Assembly: GCF_026162425.1 (NCBI RefSeq)
Contig: NZ_JAOBQJ010000003.1
Location: forward strand, 372,001-436,000
Origin: Flexivirga meconopsidis
GTDB lineage: Bacteria; Actinomycetota; Actinomycetes; Actinomycetales; Dermatophilaceae
Reading direction: 5' to 3'
DNA length: 64,000 bases
In this document: in pieces, positions 37,262-46,290 of the stretch
Position numbering within the stretch: position 1 is the first letter of the stretch
How the letters are laid out: every line of letters starts with the position of its first letter
The notes under the pieces: model-generated
Databases searched by the model: none
Seen by the model: only the letters and a program-made list of their open reading frames with translations
Told to the model about the DNA's origin: nothing
Translations under genes and position numbers: made by a program

Positions 37262-38749
37262 ACCGGTGCCGACTTCCTGCAGCTCGATCGGTCGCGGGCA
37301 CCGGCGCGCGGGGTCACCGAATGGCTGACCGGTCAATTGCGCGGCGCGATCGCCGACGGGCGGCTGGCGCCCGGAGCCCGGTTGCCCGCCACCCGGGAAC
37401 TCGCAGCGGATCTGCGGATCGCGCGCGGCGCCGTCGTCGAGGCCTACCAGCGTCTTCGCGAGGAAGGGCTGGTCGACGGGCGCACCCGGGCGGGGACGAC
37501 GGTGCGCGCGGCGCCGGCCCGGCCGCAGCGCGCGGGCCGGCGCAGCGCGGCCGTGACCACGCCGACATCGCCGCATCCTGGAGCGGCGCCGGGCGGCATA
37601 CGGCTCGATCTCTATCCGGGGTTGCCGGATCTCACCGACTTCCCGCGTGCCGCGTGGCTGCGACACGAGCGGGCCGTGCTGACCGAGACACCTGCTGCCG
37701 AGCTCGGGTATGGCGACCCCCGCGGTCACCCGGTGCTGCGCGCCGAGCTCGCGGCGTGGCTGGCGCGCACCCGGGGTCTGCGGGTCGACGCGGACGGGGT
37801 CCTCGTGGTCACCGGCGTCGCCCAATCGCTCGCGCTGCTTGCCCAGGCACAGGTCAAGGCCGGCAAAGACCTTGTCGCAGTGGAGGATCCAGGCTCTGCC
37901 GGCGCCGTCGAGCAGCTGGCGCACTGGGGTCTTCGAGCGCGGCCGGTGCCGGTCGACACGCACGGACTGGTCGTCGAACGGCTGGCCGCAACGCGCGCGC
38001 CGAGCGTCTTTGTGACGCCGGCGCACCAGTTTCCGACCGGTGTCGTACTGAGCGCGGACCGGCGCCGCGAACTGGTCGACTGGGCCGGTCGCGGCCGGCT
38101 GATCATCGAGGACGACTACGACGCCGACCAGCGTTACGACCGGGCGCCGGTGGCCGCGATCCAGCCGACGGCCCCGGACCTGGTCGCGCACACCGGCAGC
38201 ACCTCCAAGTCACTGGCCCCCGGTCTGCGACTCGGCTGGCTGGTCCCGCCGCCACGGCTGTATGACGAACTGGTCGTCGCCAAGCGGGCCAGCGACCTCG
38301 GCGGACCGGCGCTGCCGCAGCTCGTCCTCGCCCGCTTCATCGCGTCCGGCGACTACGACCGGCACCTGCGCCGCCAGCGGTCCCGGCAGCGTGACCGCCG
38401 CGACGCATTGCTGCGCGCGCTCCGCGCGGCCCTGCCGGACGCCACGATCGGCGGAGTCGCGGCCGGGCTGCACGTCCAGGTCACGTTCCCGGCGCTCGCC
38501 GGCCGGCTGGACGACCACGAACTCGTGCTCGAACTCGCCCGGCGTGGCGTGCGGGCGCAGCCGCTGCGGATGCACCGTCATACGCCCGGGGATCCGGGGC
38601 TGGTCGTCGGCTACGGTGTCGAATCGCCGGCCGGCCTTGCCGAAGCCGTCGAAATCATCGCCACAGCAGTCGGCTCGCGCAGCCGATGGGTAGGTACACA
38701 CGTGTCGATTGGCGGTCACCTACCGCAAGAACCCGGCGCCGATCGTTAG
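37259..38749 (+). CDS. MocR/PdxR-type regulator (GntR DNA-binding plus aminotransferase-like domain)
   Basis: 496-residue transcription factor. The N-terminal winged helix GAIADGRLAPGARLPATRELAADLRIARGAVVEAYQRL (about residues 28-66) is GntR-like. The remainder is a fold-type I aminotransferase domain, with SDLG-type core and PLP Lys in TGSTSKSLAPGLRLGW. Such proteins sense PLP-linked or amine ligands. The ATG overlaps the second TGGACC repeat, so the regulator probably represses itself. A short non-conserved tail follows the final conserved GYG block. Confidence 0.9.
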   Translation: MTGADFLQLDRSRAPARGVTEWLTGQLRGAIADGRLAPGARLPATRELAADLRIARGAVVEAYQRLREEGLVDGRTRAGTTVRAAPARPQRAGRRSAAVTTPTSPHPGAAPGGIRLDLYPGLPDLTDFPRAAWLRHERAVLTETPAAELGYGDPRGHPVLRAELAAWLARTRGLRVDADGVLVVTGVAQSLALLAQAQVKAGKDLVAVEDPGSAGAVEQLAHWGLRARPVPVDTHGLVVERLAATRAPSVFVTPAHQFPTGVVLSADRRRELVDWAGRGRLIIEDDYDADQRYDRAPVAAIQPTAPDLVAHTGSTSKSLAPGLRLGWLVPPPRLYDELVVAKRASDLGGPALPQLVLARFIASGDYDRHLRRQRSRQRDRRDALLRALRAALPDATIGGVAAGLHVQVTFPALAGRLDDHELVLELARRGVRAQPLRMHRHTPGDPGLVVGYGVESPAGLAEAVEIIATAVGSRSRWVGTHVSIGGHLPQEPGADR

Positions 38750-38752
38750 TCT
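38747..38752 (+). promoter_or_regulatory. -10 element TAGTCT of a leaderless promoter for the second nuo operon
   Basis: TAGTCT ends 6 nt before the GTG at 38759, with no Shine-Dalgarno. It overlaps the last codons of the MocR gene. Confidence 0.55.
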
Positions 38753-38758
38753 GCCGGG

Positions 38759-39187
38759 GTGTCTTCGGGAATGACGGGCTACTTGGTGCTGGCGGGCGTG
38801 GGCCTGGCCGGCGCCCTGCTGTTCGTCGCTGCCATGGTTGCGCGGCGGCTGCTGGCGCCGCGCGCGCCCAGCCTGGCCAAGCTCACGACCTACGAATCCG
38901 GCGTCGATCCGGTCACCGGCGGCTGGGCGCAGAGCCACATCCGCTACGTCACCTACGCCTTCTTGTATGTCGTCTTCGCGGTCGATGCGGTCTACCTCTT
39001 CCCATGGGCGCTGGTGTTGCGCGATCACCGGCTCGGCGTGGTGAGCCTGGTGGAGATGGGCATCTTCATCGCGGTGCTGCTCGTCGGCCTGCTGCACGCC
39101 GCACGTCGTGGCCTGCTCAACTGGGCAGATTCGCCCCAGGAGGGTCCCCGCTCATCCGTCGCTGAGCCCGCAGGGGAGAAACGATGA
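38759..39187 (+). CDS. nuoA: NADH-quinone oxidoreductase subunit A, second-cluster paralogue
   Basis: 142-residue three-helix subunit near the quinone chamber. The loop [40 protein letters not shown] aligns with the family block YECGxD...FDVEVVFLYPW, but the loop Cys is Ser, the conserved helix-2 Asp is Ala and the following Glu is Asp. These changes are unusual for an active NuoA. GTG 38759 is supported by a leaderless -10 element; ATG 38771 is the alternative. It overlaps nuoB by 4 nt (ATGA). Confidence 0.88.
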   Translation: MSSGMTGYLVLAGVGLAGALLFVAAMVARRLLAPRAPSLAKLTTYESGVDPVTGGWAQSHIRYVTYAFLYVVFAVDAVYLFPWALVLRDHRLGVVSLVEMGIFIAVLLVGLLHAARRGLLNWADSPQEGPRSSVAEPAGEKR

Positions 39188-39771
39188 CCACCGACCTGCC
39201 CATGCCCCGGGTCGGCGCCGGCCAGGCGGCCGCGCCGAAGCCGATGCGCCTGGTGCTCAACTGGGGGCGTCGCTACTCGCTGTGGGTATTCAATTTCGGG
39301 CTCGCGTGCTGCGCCATCGAGTTCATTGCGGCATCGATGGCCCGGCACGACTTCATCCGGCTCGGGGTGATCCCGTTCGCGCCCGGCCCGCGACAGGCCG
39401 ACCTGATGGTCGTGTCCGGCACGGTCACCGACAAGATGGCACCCGCGGTGCGCCGGCTCTACGACCAGATGCCGGAGCCGAAGTACGTCATCAGCTTCGG
39501 GGCGTGCAGCAACTCCGGCGGCCCCTATTGGGATTCGTACTGCGTCACCAAGGGCGTCGACCAGCTGATCCCGGTGGACGTCTACGTCCCCGGGTGCCCG
39601 CCGCGCCCCGAGGCGCTGCTGCAGGGCATCCTCGTGCTGCAGCAGCAGATCGCGCAGGAGAAGCTGCAGACCAAGAGCCTGCGCGGTCGTCTCGGACCGT
39701 ATGCCGGGCGTCGCGCCTCGGCTGCCGAGGTCAGCCGTCCGCTCGTCGCCCCACCGGAGCAGACGACGTGA
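39184..39771 (+). CDS. nuoB: NADH-quinone oxidoreductase subunit B, second-cluster paralogue
   Basis: 195-residue subunit holding cluster N2. The ligands CC (GLACCAIEF), [11 protein letters not shown] and [11 protein letters not shown] are all present, so the cluster could form. The basic segment [11 protein letters not shown] of the quinone site is also kept. The C-terminal 40 residues are variable. It overlaps nuoC by 4 nt (GTGA). Confidence 0.94.
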   Translation: MTTDLPMPRVGAGQAAAPKPMRLVLNWGRRYSLWVFNFGLACCAIEFIAASMARHDFIRLGVIPFAPGPRQADLMVVSGTVTDKMAPAVRRLYDQMPEPKYVISFGACSNSGGPYWDSYCVTKGVDQLIPVDVYVPGCPPRPEALLQGILVLQQQIAQEKLQTKSLRGRLGPYAGRRASAAEVSRPLVAPPEQTT

Positions 39772-40298
39772 CCTACGAGATCCCTTCTGTCAGCTGCGAA
39801 CCCGCAGACTGGCGTGACACGCTCCTGGGCTTGCGCGAGGCCGGCTTCGACTTCTTCGACTACCTCACCGCGGTCGACGAGACCGACGCCGAGGACAACC
39901 CGGGCCTGGAGATCGTCGCCCACCTCTACGACACCCGCCACGGCGCCTTCCGCGAGACGCTGGCCCGCACCCGGATCGCCGACGGTGCCTCGATCGACAG
40001 CCTCACCCAACTCTTCGCCGGAGCCGCCTGGCACGAGCGGGAGACCTACGAGATGTTCGGCATCGACTTCACCGGTTTCGACGACGGCACCGGTCTCGGA
40101 CTGCGAAAACTGTTGCTGCCGGACGGTTTCGACGGCAATCCGTTGCGCAAGTCGTTCGTGCTGACCGCCCGCGTCAGCAAGCCGTGGCCGGGCGCCAAGG
40201 AGCCGGGCGGCGACAGCACCGACGGCAAACCCGCCCGCACGCCGCGACGCCGGATGCAGCCACCCGGCATACCCGACGAGAGCTGGGGACCGCGATGA
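39768..40298 (+). CDS. nuoC: NADH-quinone oxidoreductase subunit C, second-cluster paralogue
   Basis: 176-residue 30-kDa-type subunit. [32 protein letters not shown] and [16 protein letters not shown] are the family signatures. It is a lone NuoC, not a NuoCD fusion: the frame ends at 40298 after a short basic Pro-rich tail. GTG at 39768 overlaps nuoB, and the stop overlaps an ATG (ATGA) that opens only a 20-codon frame where nuoD is expected. Confidence 0.92.
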   Translation: MTYEIPSVSCEPADWRDTLLGLREAGFDFFDYLTAVDETDAEDNPGLEIVAHLYDTRHGAFRETLARTRIADGASIDSLTQLFAGAAWHERETYEMFGIDFTGFDDGTGLGLRKLLLPDGFDGNPLRKSFVLTARVSKPWPGAKEPGGDSTDGKPARTPRRRMQPPGIPDESWGPR

Positions 40299-40357
40299 CC
40301 ACCCCACGAAGTTCTCCGCTCGTGCCTCGCTCCGATACTTCGCGAGGACCCCGGTAA
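40295..40357 (+). other. 20-codon reading frame at the nuoD position (possible deletion scar)
   Basis: ATG overlaps the nuoC stop (ATGA) and the TAA overlaps the nuoH start (TAATG), the exact coupling expected of a normal operon gene, but the product is only 20 residues, rich in Arg, Ser and Pro. It shows no similarity that I recognise to NuoD (about 400 residues). It contains CGAAGT and ACTTCG as a small inverted repeat. Either a coupling minigene or the remnant of a deleted nuoD. Confidence 0.6.
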
Positions 40358-41322
40358 TGGCAGGCGACATCGTCGAGATCGTGCTGCGAGCCGTCTGCGT
40401 GCTCGCGGCCTTCCTCGTGCTGCCGCTGCTCGTCGGCCAGACCGAACACAAGGTGATGGCGCACATGCAGGGCCGCCTCGGCCCGATGGAGGCCGGCGGC
40501 TTCCACGGCTGGGCGCAACTGGTCGCCGACGGCATCAAATTCAGCCAGAAGGAGGACATCGTCCCGCTCGCCGCGGACAAGCGGGTCTTCCGCATCGCGC
40601 CGGCGCTCGGCATCGTGTCCTATCTGTTTGCGCTGGCGGTGATCCCGCTCGGCCCGCACACGGTGGGCGCCGACGTGCCGGGCAGTCTGGTGTGGGTGCT
40701 CGCGGTCGGCGGCATCGGCACCGTCGGCACGCTGATGGCGGGCTGGGGCAGCGGCAACAAGTACTCCCTGCTCGGCGGCCTGCGCACCGCGGCCCAGCTC
40801 GTCTCCTACGAGTTGCCGCTGATCCTCGCCTGCGCATCCTTCGCGATCGCCGCCGGTTCGCTGTCGCTCGTCGGCATCGCGCACGCCTGGACACCATGGT
40901 GGCTGCTGTGGCAGCTGCCCGGGGCGCTCGTCTTCCTCGTCGCGGCGACCGCCGAGCTCCAGCGCCCGCCGTTCGACATGCCGGTGGCCGACTCGGAGCT
41001 GGTGATGGGCCCCTACACCGAGTACACCGGCCTGCGGTTCGCGCTCTTCCTGCTGGCCGAGTACGCCGGCATCGTGGTGATGTCCCTGCTGCTCGGAGTG
41101 CTCTACCTGGGCGGCTGGACCGGGCCGTTCGACCACCAGATCGGCTGGCTCTGGACGCTGCTCAAGGGTGCGATCTTCGCGGTGCTGATCATCTGGATCC
41201 GTGTCGCGTGGCCCCGCCTGCGCGAGGACCAGCTGCAGCGGGTCGCCTGGCTCGGTCTGGTGCCGCTGGCCCTGTTGCAGCTGGCGATCACAGCTATCGG
41301 AGTGGTGGTGACCTCGAGGTGA
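40357..41322 (+). CDS. nuoH: NADH-quinone oxidoreductase subunit H, second-cluster paralogue
   Basis: 321-residue junction subunit with about eight helices. Compared with the canonical copy, the first loop reads [20 protein letters not shown] instead of [17 protein letters not shown], so the GPNR element is lost while its Glu is kept. The second loop, [25 protein letters not shown], keeps the acidic residues. No Pro-rich C-terminal tail. ATG overlaps the upstream TAA. Confidence 0.94.
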   Translation: MAGDIVEIVLRAVCVLAAFLVLPLLVGQTEHKVMAHMQGRLGPMEAGGFHGWAQLVADGIKFSQKEDIVPLAADKRVFRIAPALGIVSYLFALAVIPLGPHTVGADVPGSLVWVLAVGGIGTVGTLMAGWGSGNKYSLLGGLRTAAQLVSYELPLILACASFAIAAGSLSLVGIAHAWTPWWLLWQLPGALVFLVAATAELQRPPFDMPVADSELVMGPYTEYTGLRFALFLLAEYAGIVVMSLLLGVLYLGGWTGPFDHQIGWLWTLLKGAIFAVLIIWIRVAWPRLREDQLQRVAWLGLVPLALLQLAITAIGVVVTSR

Positions 41323-41329
41323 TGTCGCA

Positions 41330-41914
41330 ATGACGAAGTTCCTGAGCGGTCTGGCCAAGGGTATGGCGACAACCGCGCGCACGATGACCACGCACGCGCA
41401 CACCCAGCAGTATCCGCATGTCAAACCCGAACTGCCTTCGCGCAGTAGGGGAGTCATCGCCCTGCTGGAGGAGAACTGCACCTCCTGCATGCTGTGCGCC
41501 CGCGAGTGCCCCGACTGGTGCATCTACATCGACTCCCACAAGGAGACGACCCCGCCGACGACCGAGGGCGGTCGCGCCCGGCAGCACAACGTGCTCGACC
41601 GCTTCGCGATCGACTTCAGCCTCTGCATGTACTGCGGCATCTGCATCGAGGTCTGCCCGTTCGACGCGCTCTTTTGGAGCCCGGAGTTCGAATACTCCAC
41701 CACCGACATCCGAGACCTGTTGCAGGAGAAGGAAACTCTCGGCCAGTGGATGCCGACCGTGCCGGCACCCGAGCCGCTCGTGCCCGAGTTGCCGCAGACC
41801 GAAGCGCAGCAACTCGTGGTGGACGTCGAGCCCGAGGACGACCCGGCGGCCGGGCGCACCACCAAGCGCGGCGCCGGTGAGGTGCCGCGGCCCGGCACCG
41901 AGGAGCAGCCATGA
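41330..41914 (+). CDS. nuoI: NADH-quinone oxidoreductase subunit I, second-cluster paralogue
   Basis: 194-residue ferredoxin-like subunit with both four-Cys motifs intact ([12 protein letters not shown] and [12 protein letters not shown]), so two [4Fe-4S] clusters can be bound. The N-terminal amphipathic stretch is short and the C-terminal tail is acidic, Pro-rich and poorly conserved. Intact ligands argue against simple decay of the cluster. The stop overlaps nuoJ (ATGA). Confidence 0.94.
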   Translation: MTKFLSGLAKGMATTARTMTTHAHTQQYPHVKPELPSRSRGVIALLEENCTSCMLCARECPDWCIYIDSHKETTPPTTEGGRARQHNVLDRFAIDFSLCMYCGICIEVCPFDALFWSPEFEYSTTDIRDLLQEKETLGQWMPTVPAPEPLVPELPQTEAQQLVVDVEPEDDPAAGRTTKRGAGEVPRPGTEEQP

Positions 41915-42441
41915 CGACGTATGACGTGCTCTTCACGCTCGCCGGCGCGATCAGCACCGGTGCCGCCGTGCTCGCGGTCAGCACCAAGCACCTGGTGCAC
42001 TCCGCGCTCTGGCTGGTCGTCGCGCTCGCGTCGCTGTCCGGGTGCTATCTGGTGCTGGGCGCCGAATTCGTAGCACTGGTGCAGCTGTTGGTCTACGTCG
42101 GGGCCATCGTCGTACTCGTCTTGTTCGCCCTGATGCTCACTCGGGCGCCCATCGGTCGCAGTCGTGATCACGACACCCCGCTGCCGCAACGCGCGGCCGC
42201 GCTCGTCGTCGGCGCCGCCACCGCCGCGCTGCTCTCGGCGGTGCTCATCTCGGCCTTCGGCAACGACGCGATCACGGTCAGAGGCGGCAGCACCCACGTG
42301 TTGGCGAGCCAGATCTTCGGCACTTGGGTGTGGCCCTTCGAGCTGCTGTCCGCGCTGTTGCTGATCGCCCTGGTCGCCGCGCTTGCGTTGTCGCGTATGC
42401 CGATCGGCCGACGCGACGACTCGGAGGCGGATGCCCGGTGA
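41911..42441 (+). CDS. nuoJ: NADH-quinone oxidoreductase subunit J, second-cluster paralogue
   Basis: 176-residue five-helix subunit; [24 protein letters not shown] corresponds to the pi-bulge helix of NuoJ. It lacks the 90-residue hydrophilic extension of the copy at 4442-5233. Overlaps of 4 nt join it to nuoI and nuoK. Confidence 0.92.
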   Translation: MTTYDVLFTLAGAISTGAAVLAVSTKHLVHSALWLVVALASLSGCYLVLGAEFVALVQLLVYVGAIVVLVLFALMLTRAPIGRSRDHDTPLPQRAAALVVGAATAALLSAVLISAFGNDAITVRGGSTHVLASQIFGTWVWPFELLSALLLIALVAALALSRMPIGRRDDSEADAR

Positions 42442-42743
42442 TCCACCCCGTCCTGCCGATGCTGCTGGTCGGCATTCTCTTCGGAGTCGGCCTGTATGGC
42501 GTGCTCGCTCGCCGCAACGCCGTGCTCGTGCTGATCGGCGTCGAGCTGATGCTCGCCGCGGCCGGGTTGCTCTTCGTGACCGTCGGATCGCTGACCGCTG
42601 ACCCGTTGCGCGCGGGTCAGAGCATGACGGTCTTCATCATCACCATCGCGGCGGCCGAGATCGCGGTCGCGCTCGCGGTGATCCTGGCCGTCTTCCGCGC
42701 TCGCGGCAATATCGACGTCTCGCAGCGGGGGAGTGACGACTGA
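42438..42743 (+). CDS. nuoK: NADH-quinone oxidoreductase subunit K, second-cluster paralogue
   Basis: 101-residue three-helix subunit. Both essential membrane Glu residues are present (IGVELMLAAAGLLFV and AAAEIAVALAVILAVF). The GTG start overlaps the nuoJ stop by 4 nt; the open frame further upstream is not conserved. It ends TGATG into nuoL. Confidence 0.93.
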   Translation: MIHPVLPMLLVGILFGVGLYGVLARRNAVLVLIGVELMLAAAGLLFVTVGSLTADPLRAGQSMTVFIITIAAAEIAVALAVILAVFRARGNIDVSQRGSDD

Positions 42744-44794
42744 TGCCCTCCGCCTCGCGTCTCGACACCCAGTCCCTGGCGCTCGACCTGGTCCTGCAGC
42801 CGAGCCACCTGGTCGTGCTGCTGCCCGCCGCGGTCAGCGTGCTGATCCTGGTGCTCACCCGCCGCAGTGCGCGCGGCGCGTTCGTGATCGCCGCGATCGG
42901 CGGACTGCTCGGGCTGCTCGCTGCGGCCGCGCTGCTCGCCCAGCAGGCGCGCGGGGGAGCGGTCGCCGACCCGCGCACCATCGGCGAGTTGAAGGTCGGC
43001 CCGGCGCTCGCCGTCCCGCTGCGGCTGCAGGTCGATCGGCTCATGGTGCTGGTCGCGGTGGCGGTCGCGCTGGTGTCGCTCGTGGTGCAGGTCTTCGCCC
43101 GTTGGTACCTCTACTCCGATCCGCGATATCGGCAATTCGCAGCAACCGTCGGCCTGTTCACGGCCGCGATGCAGCTGGTGGTGCTCTCCGGTGACGTGCT
43201 GCTGATCCTGGTGGGCTGGGAGCTGATGGGTTGGTGCTCCTACCTGCTCATCGGTCACGAGTCCGAGCGCGCCAAGGCGCGACGCGCGTCATACAAGGCA
43301 TTCCTGGTGACCCGCATCGCGGATGCACCTTTCGCGATCGGTCTCGCAGTGCTCGCCCTCGGCGCCCGCTCCACGTCGATCCCGCAGATCGTGCAGCACT
43401 GGCAGTCGGCCGCAGCCGACCACGGCACCGCGCTCACCGCGGCACTGCTCTGCGTCATCTGCGCAGTCGCCGGCAAGTCCGCGCAGGTGCCGTTCCAGGA
43501 CTGGCTGCCCGACGCGATGGAGGGCCCGACACCGGCGTCCGCCCTCATCCACGCCGCGACCATGGTCGCGGCGGGCACCGTCGTACTCGCCAAACTGGTT
43601 GCGCTGCTGGAGCTTTCCGGCACGGCCCGTGTCGTGCTGACGATCGTCGCGTCGGTCTCGATGGTCGGCGCGGCCGTGCTCGCGTTCTGCCAGCACGACC
43701 TCAAGCGGTTGCTCGCGTGGTCGACCGTGTCCCAGGTCGGCCTGATGCTGCTCGGCCTCGCCGTGCTCCCGGTGCGTGAGCCGGCCGACCTTGGGATCAG
43801 CCACCTGCTGTCGCACGCGATGTTCAAGGCGCTGCTCTTCCTGCTGATCGGCTGGTTGTCAGTGCTGGTCGGCGGCACGATCGTCGAGCGTCAGTCCGGT
43901 GCGCTGAGCAAGCACCTGGCTGTCCGCTGGCTGGTCGGGATCGGCCTGCTCGCGTTGGCCGGCGTGCCACCGCTCGTCGGCTTCGTGTCCAAGGACCTGA
44001 TCGTCGACGAGGCCGCGCGGCGCGGCGTCGACGGCGACGTCAGTGCGCGGATCGCATTCGTCGCGCTGGTCTGTGTGGTGGCGCTGACCGCGGCATACAC
44101 GACCCGGATGTGGCTGATCCTGGTCCACCGCACCGGCCGCCAGCGGGTGGTCGTGCGCGAGGCGGTCGAGGACTCCTACGACATCCGCGACGTCGGCATC
44201 GTCGAGATGCTCGCCGGATCGCCGCAGGTCGACGTCCACGGCCGGCCGTTGCGGCGCGACGAGCCGATGCCGCCGGTGGTCGATGATGACGACGACGGCC
44301 CGCTGCCGGAGCCGCAGCCCGGGGCCGGCGCCCGAACCGGCCTGCAACTGTTGGCGATTCTTTCCATCGTCGGCGGCGCGCTGATCTTCAGCCCGATGCT
44401 CGAGGTCGACTGGGAGAACGCCAACCTCTGGCTGATCGGCGCATCGCTGGTGCTGATGGCAGCGGTGGCGCTCCTGGTCCGGCTGATGTCGATCGGCACC
44501 GTCTACGGCGACGCGGCAGCTCGGCTGCCGTTGCCGCTGCGAAGCTCGGCCTCTCGCGGTTTCGACGTCGATGCCGGGTATGTCGGGCTGGTCGCACGTC
44601 CGGTGGTCGCCCTGGCCCGCGGAGTCGCCCGGCTGGAAGGCGGCCTCGACCGCGGGGTGCAGGCGCTGCCCGCGCTCGTCACGCGGGTCGCCGGCGCCGG
44701 TTTCCGGCTGCACACCCGGCGCCCCACGAGTGGCCTGGTCGCAGTCGCGCTCGGTGTCGTGCTCGTCGGACTGATGGGGGTGATCTGGTGGTAG
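42743..44794 (+). CDS. nuoL: NADH-quinone oxidoreductase subunit L, second-cluster paralogue
   Basis: 683-residue antiporter-like subunit, about 50 residues longer than the first copy. The essential Glu (VGWELMGWCSYLLIGHE) and the Lys helix with [27 protein letters not shown] are intact, so proton translocation remains possible. Between the last antiporter helices and the lateral-helix region lies an acidic cytoplasmic insert, about residues 470-535, with five consecutive Asp followed by Gly-Pro and Pro-rich sequence. It overlaps nuoK by one base and nuoM by 7 nt. Confidence 0.93.
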   Translation: MPSASRLDTQSLALDLVLQPSHLVVLLPAAVSVLILVLTRRSARGAFVIAAIGGLLGLLAAAALLAQQARGGAVADPRTIGELKVGPALAVPLRLQVDRLMVLVAVAVALVSLVVQVFARWYLYSDPRYRQFAATVGLFTAAMQLVVLSGDVLLILVGWELMGWCSYLLIGHESERAKARRASYKAFLVTRIADAPFAIGLAVLALGARSTSIPQIVQHWQSAAADHGTALTAALLCVICAVAGKSAQVPFQDWLPDAMEGPTPASALIHAATMVAAGTVVLAKLVALLELSGTARVVLTIVASVSMVGAAVLAFCQHDLKRLLAWSTVSQVGLMLLGLAVLPVREPADLGISHLLSHAMFKALLFLLIGWLSVLVGGTIVERQSGALSKHLAVRWLVGIGLLALAGVPPLVGFVSKDLIVDEAARRGVDGDVSARIAFVALVCVVALTAAYTTRMWLILVHRTGRQRVVVREAVEDSYDIRDVGIVEMLAGSPQVDVHGRPLRRDEPMPPVVDDDDDGPLPEPQPGAGARTGLQLLAILSIVGGALIFSPMLEVDWENANLWLIGASLVLMAAVALLVRLMSIGTVYGDAAARLPLPLRSSASRGFDVDAGYVGLVARPVVALARGVARLEGGLDRGVQALPALVTRVAGAGFRLHTRRPTSGLVAVALGVVLVGLMGVIWW

Positions 44795-46290
44795 CCGCAC
44801 TGCTCGCCGCGCCCCTCGCCCCGATCGTCGCCGGCCTGGCTCTCGTCGCAGGAGACCGGGTGCCCCGCGCCGTCAGCCGGCACACGGCGTACGCCGTCTC
44901 GCTCGCCGCAACGCTGATCTCGCTGCTCGCGGCCGCGCTCATCGCCTACGACCGCCCGAGTCTCAACCGGCCGTGGGTGCCCGAAGTGGGCATGCGACTG
45001 CACCTTGCGGTCGACGGGATCAGCGTGCCGCTGCTGTTGATGACCGCGGCCGTCGGCGTGCTCGTCGTCATACATGCGCGGCACGAACAACCTGGCGGGG
45101 GCACGCCTGGCACCTTCTTCGGCTGCCTGCTGCTGGTGATCGGCGGCGGCATCGCCACCTTCCTGGTGCAGGACGCGATCAGCTTCTTCCTCGCCTTCGA
45201 GGTCGTGCTGGTGCCGATGTGGGTGCTGATCAACCGCTTCGGCGACCCCAAGGACGCGAGCGAACGTGCCCGGGCCGCAGCAACTTTCGTGCTCTACACG
45301 GTGCTCGGCTCGACCCTGATGCTGGTCGGGATCCTCACCATGGTCTTCGCCTCGGGCACTGCCGACCTCGCGACCCTCGCCCGGCACCCATTGCCTGCCG
45401 GGCAGCAGACCGTCGTCGCCGCGATCCTGCTGATCGGCCTCGCCATCAAGGTGCCGATCTGGCCCTTGCACTCCTGGCTGCCTCGTGCGCACACCATCGC
45501 GCCGACTGCCGGCTCGATGCTGCTGGCCGCCGTGCTGCTGAAGATGGGCACCTACGGCATCGTGCGGCTGGTCATCGCGCCGCTGCCCGCGGGCGTGGAG
45601 CGGCTTGCGCCATACGTGGCGACGTGCGCGGTGATCGGCATCGTCTGGGGCGGCCTGGTCTGCCTCGTCGAGCGCAGCCTCAAGCGGCTCATCGCCTGGT
45701 CGTCGGTCGCCCACATGGGCTTTGTGGTGCTCGGTCTGATGAGCGGCACCGCGATCGGTCTGCAGGCGGCCCTCTTCGCAAACATCGCGCACGGCGTGGT
45801 GTCCGCGCTGCTCTTCGCGGTTGTCGGCGGCCTCAAACACCGGTGGGGCGGTGACGATCTCAGCGTCGCGCGGCGCGCACTGCGGGACGTCTCGCCGCGG
45901 CTCAGTCTTGCGCTCGTCATCGGACTCGCGGCGTCGCTCGGCCTGCCCGGCCTCGCCGGTTTCTGGGGTGAGGTGCTGGCGATCTTCGGTGCCTGGAACC
46001 CGGGCGGCGACCGGTCCACCGGCTGGTTCCGGCTGCTCGCCGCAGTGGCCGCGGTCGGTGCGGTGCTGGCCGCGGCATACGCACTGCGGGTGCTGCGCAT
46101 CGTGTGGATGGGCGACGCCGACGGCGGTCGACCGCTGCCGCCTTCTCCCGAATCCGACGCCCGCGGGGGCGAACTCGTTGTCGTCACGGTGCTGGGCGCC
46201 GCGACCGTGGTGCTGGGAGTGCTGCCGATCATCCTGCTGAACACCACCTCCGGAGCGGTCGACCACCTGATGGCGGTGGTCGGGCGATGA
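44788..46290 (+). CDS. nuoM: NADH-quinone oxidoreductase subunit M, second-cluster paralogue
   Basis: 500-residue antiporter-like subunit. FFLAFEVVLVPMWVLINRFG holds the key Glu and IKVPIWPLHSWLPRAHTIAP the Lys/Trp/His block, with RRAHTIAP-like sequence as in canonical NuoM. GTG start 7 nt inside nuoL; the stop overlaps nuoN (ATGA). Confidence 0.93.
   Translation: MVAALLAAPLAPIVAGLALVAGDRVPRAVSRHTAYAVSLAATLISLLAAALIAYDRPSLNRPWVPEVGMRLHLAVDGISVPLLLMTAAVGVLVVIHARHEQPGGGTPGTFFGCLLLVIGGGIATFLVQDAISFFLAFEVVLVPMWVLINRFGDPKDASERARAAATFVLYTVLGSTLMLVGILTMVFASGTADLATLARHPLPAGQQTVVAAILLIGLAIKVPIWPLHSWLPRAHTIAPTAGSMLLAAVLLKMGTYGIVRLVIAPLPAGVERLAPYVATCAVIGIVWGGLVCLVERSLKRLIAWSSVAHMGFVVLGLMSGTAIGLQAALFANIAHGVVSALLFAVVGGLKHRWGGDDLSVARRALRDVSPRLSLALVIGLAASLGLPGLAGFWGEVLAIFGAWNPGGDRSTGWFRLLAAVAAVGAVLAAAYALRVLRIVWMGDADGGRPLPPSPESDARGGELVVVTVLGAATVVLGVLPIILLNTTSGAVDHLMAVVGR

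Noticed and set aside
36278-38191. 637-codon version of the EamA gene extending antisense to the MocR gene
   Set aside because: The upstream 333 residues are a shadow of the regulator; conserved EamA sequence starts at 37192.
39768-40298. NuoCD fusion that would explain the missing nuoD
   Set aside because: The protein is 176 residues and ends right after the NuoC domain; no 49-kDa-type sequence is present in any frame before nuoH.
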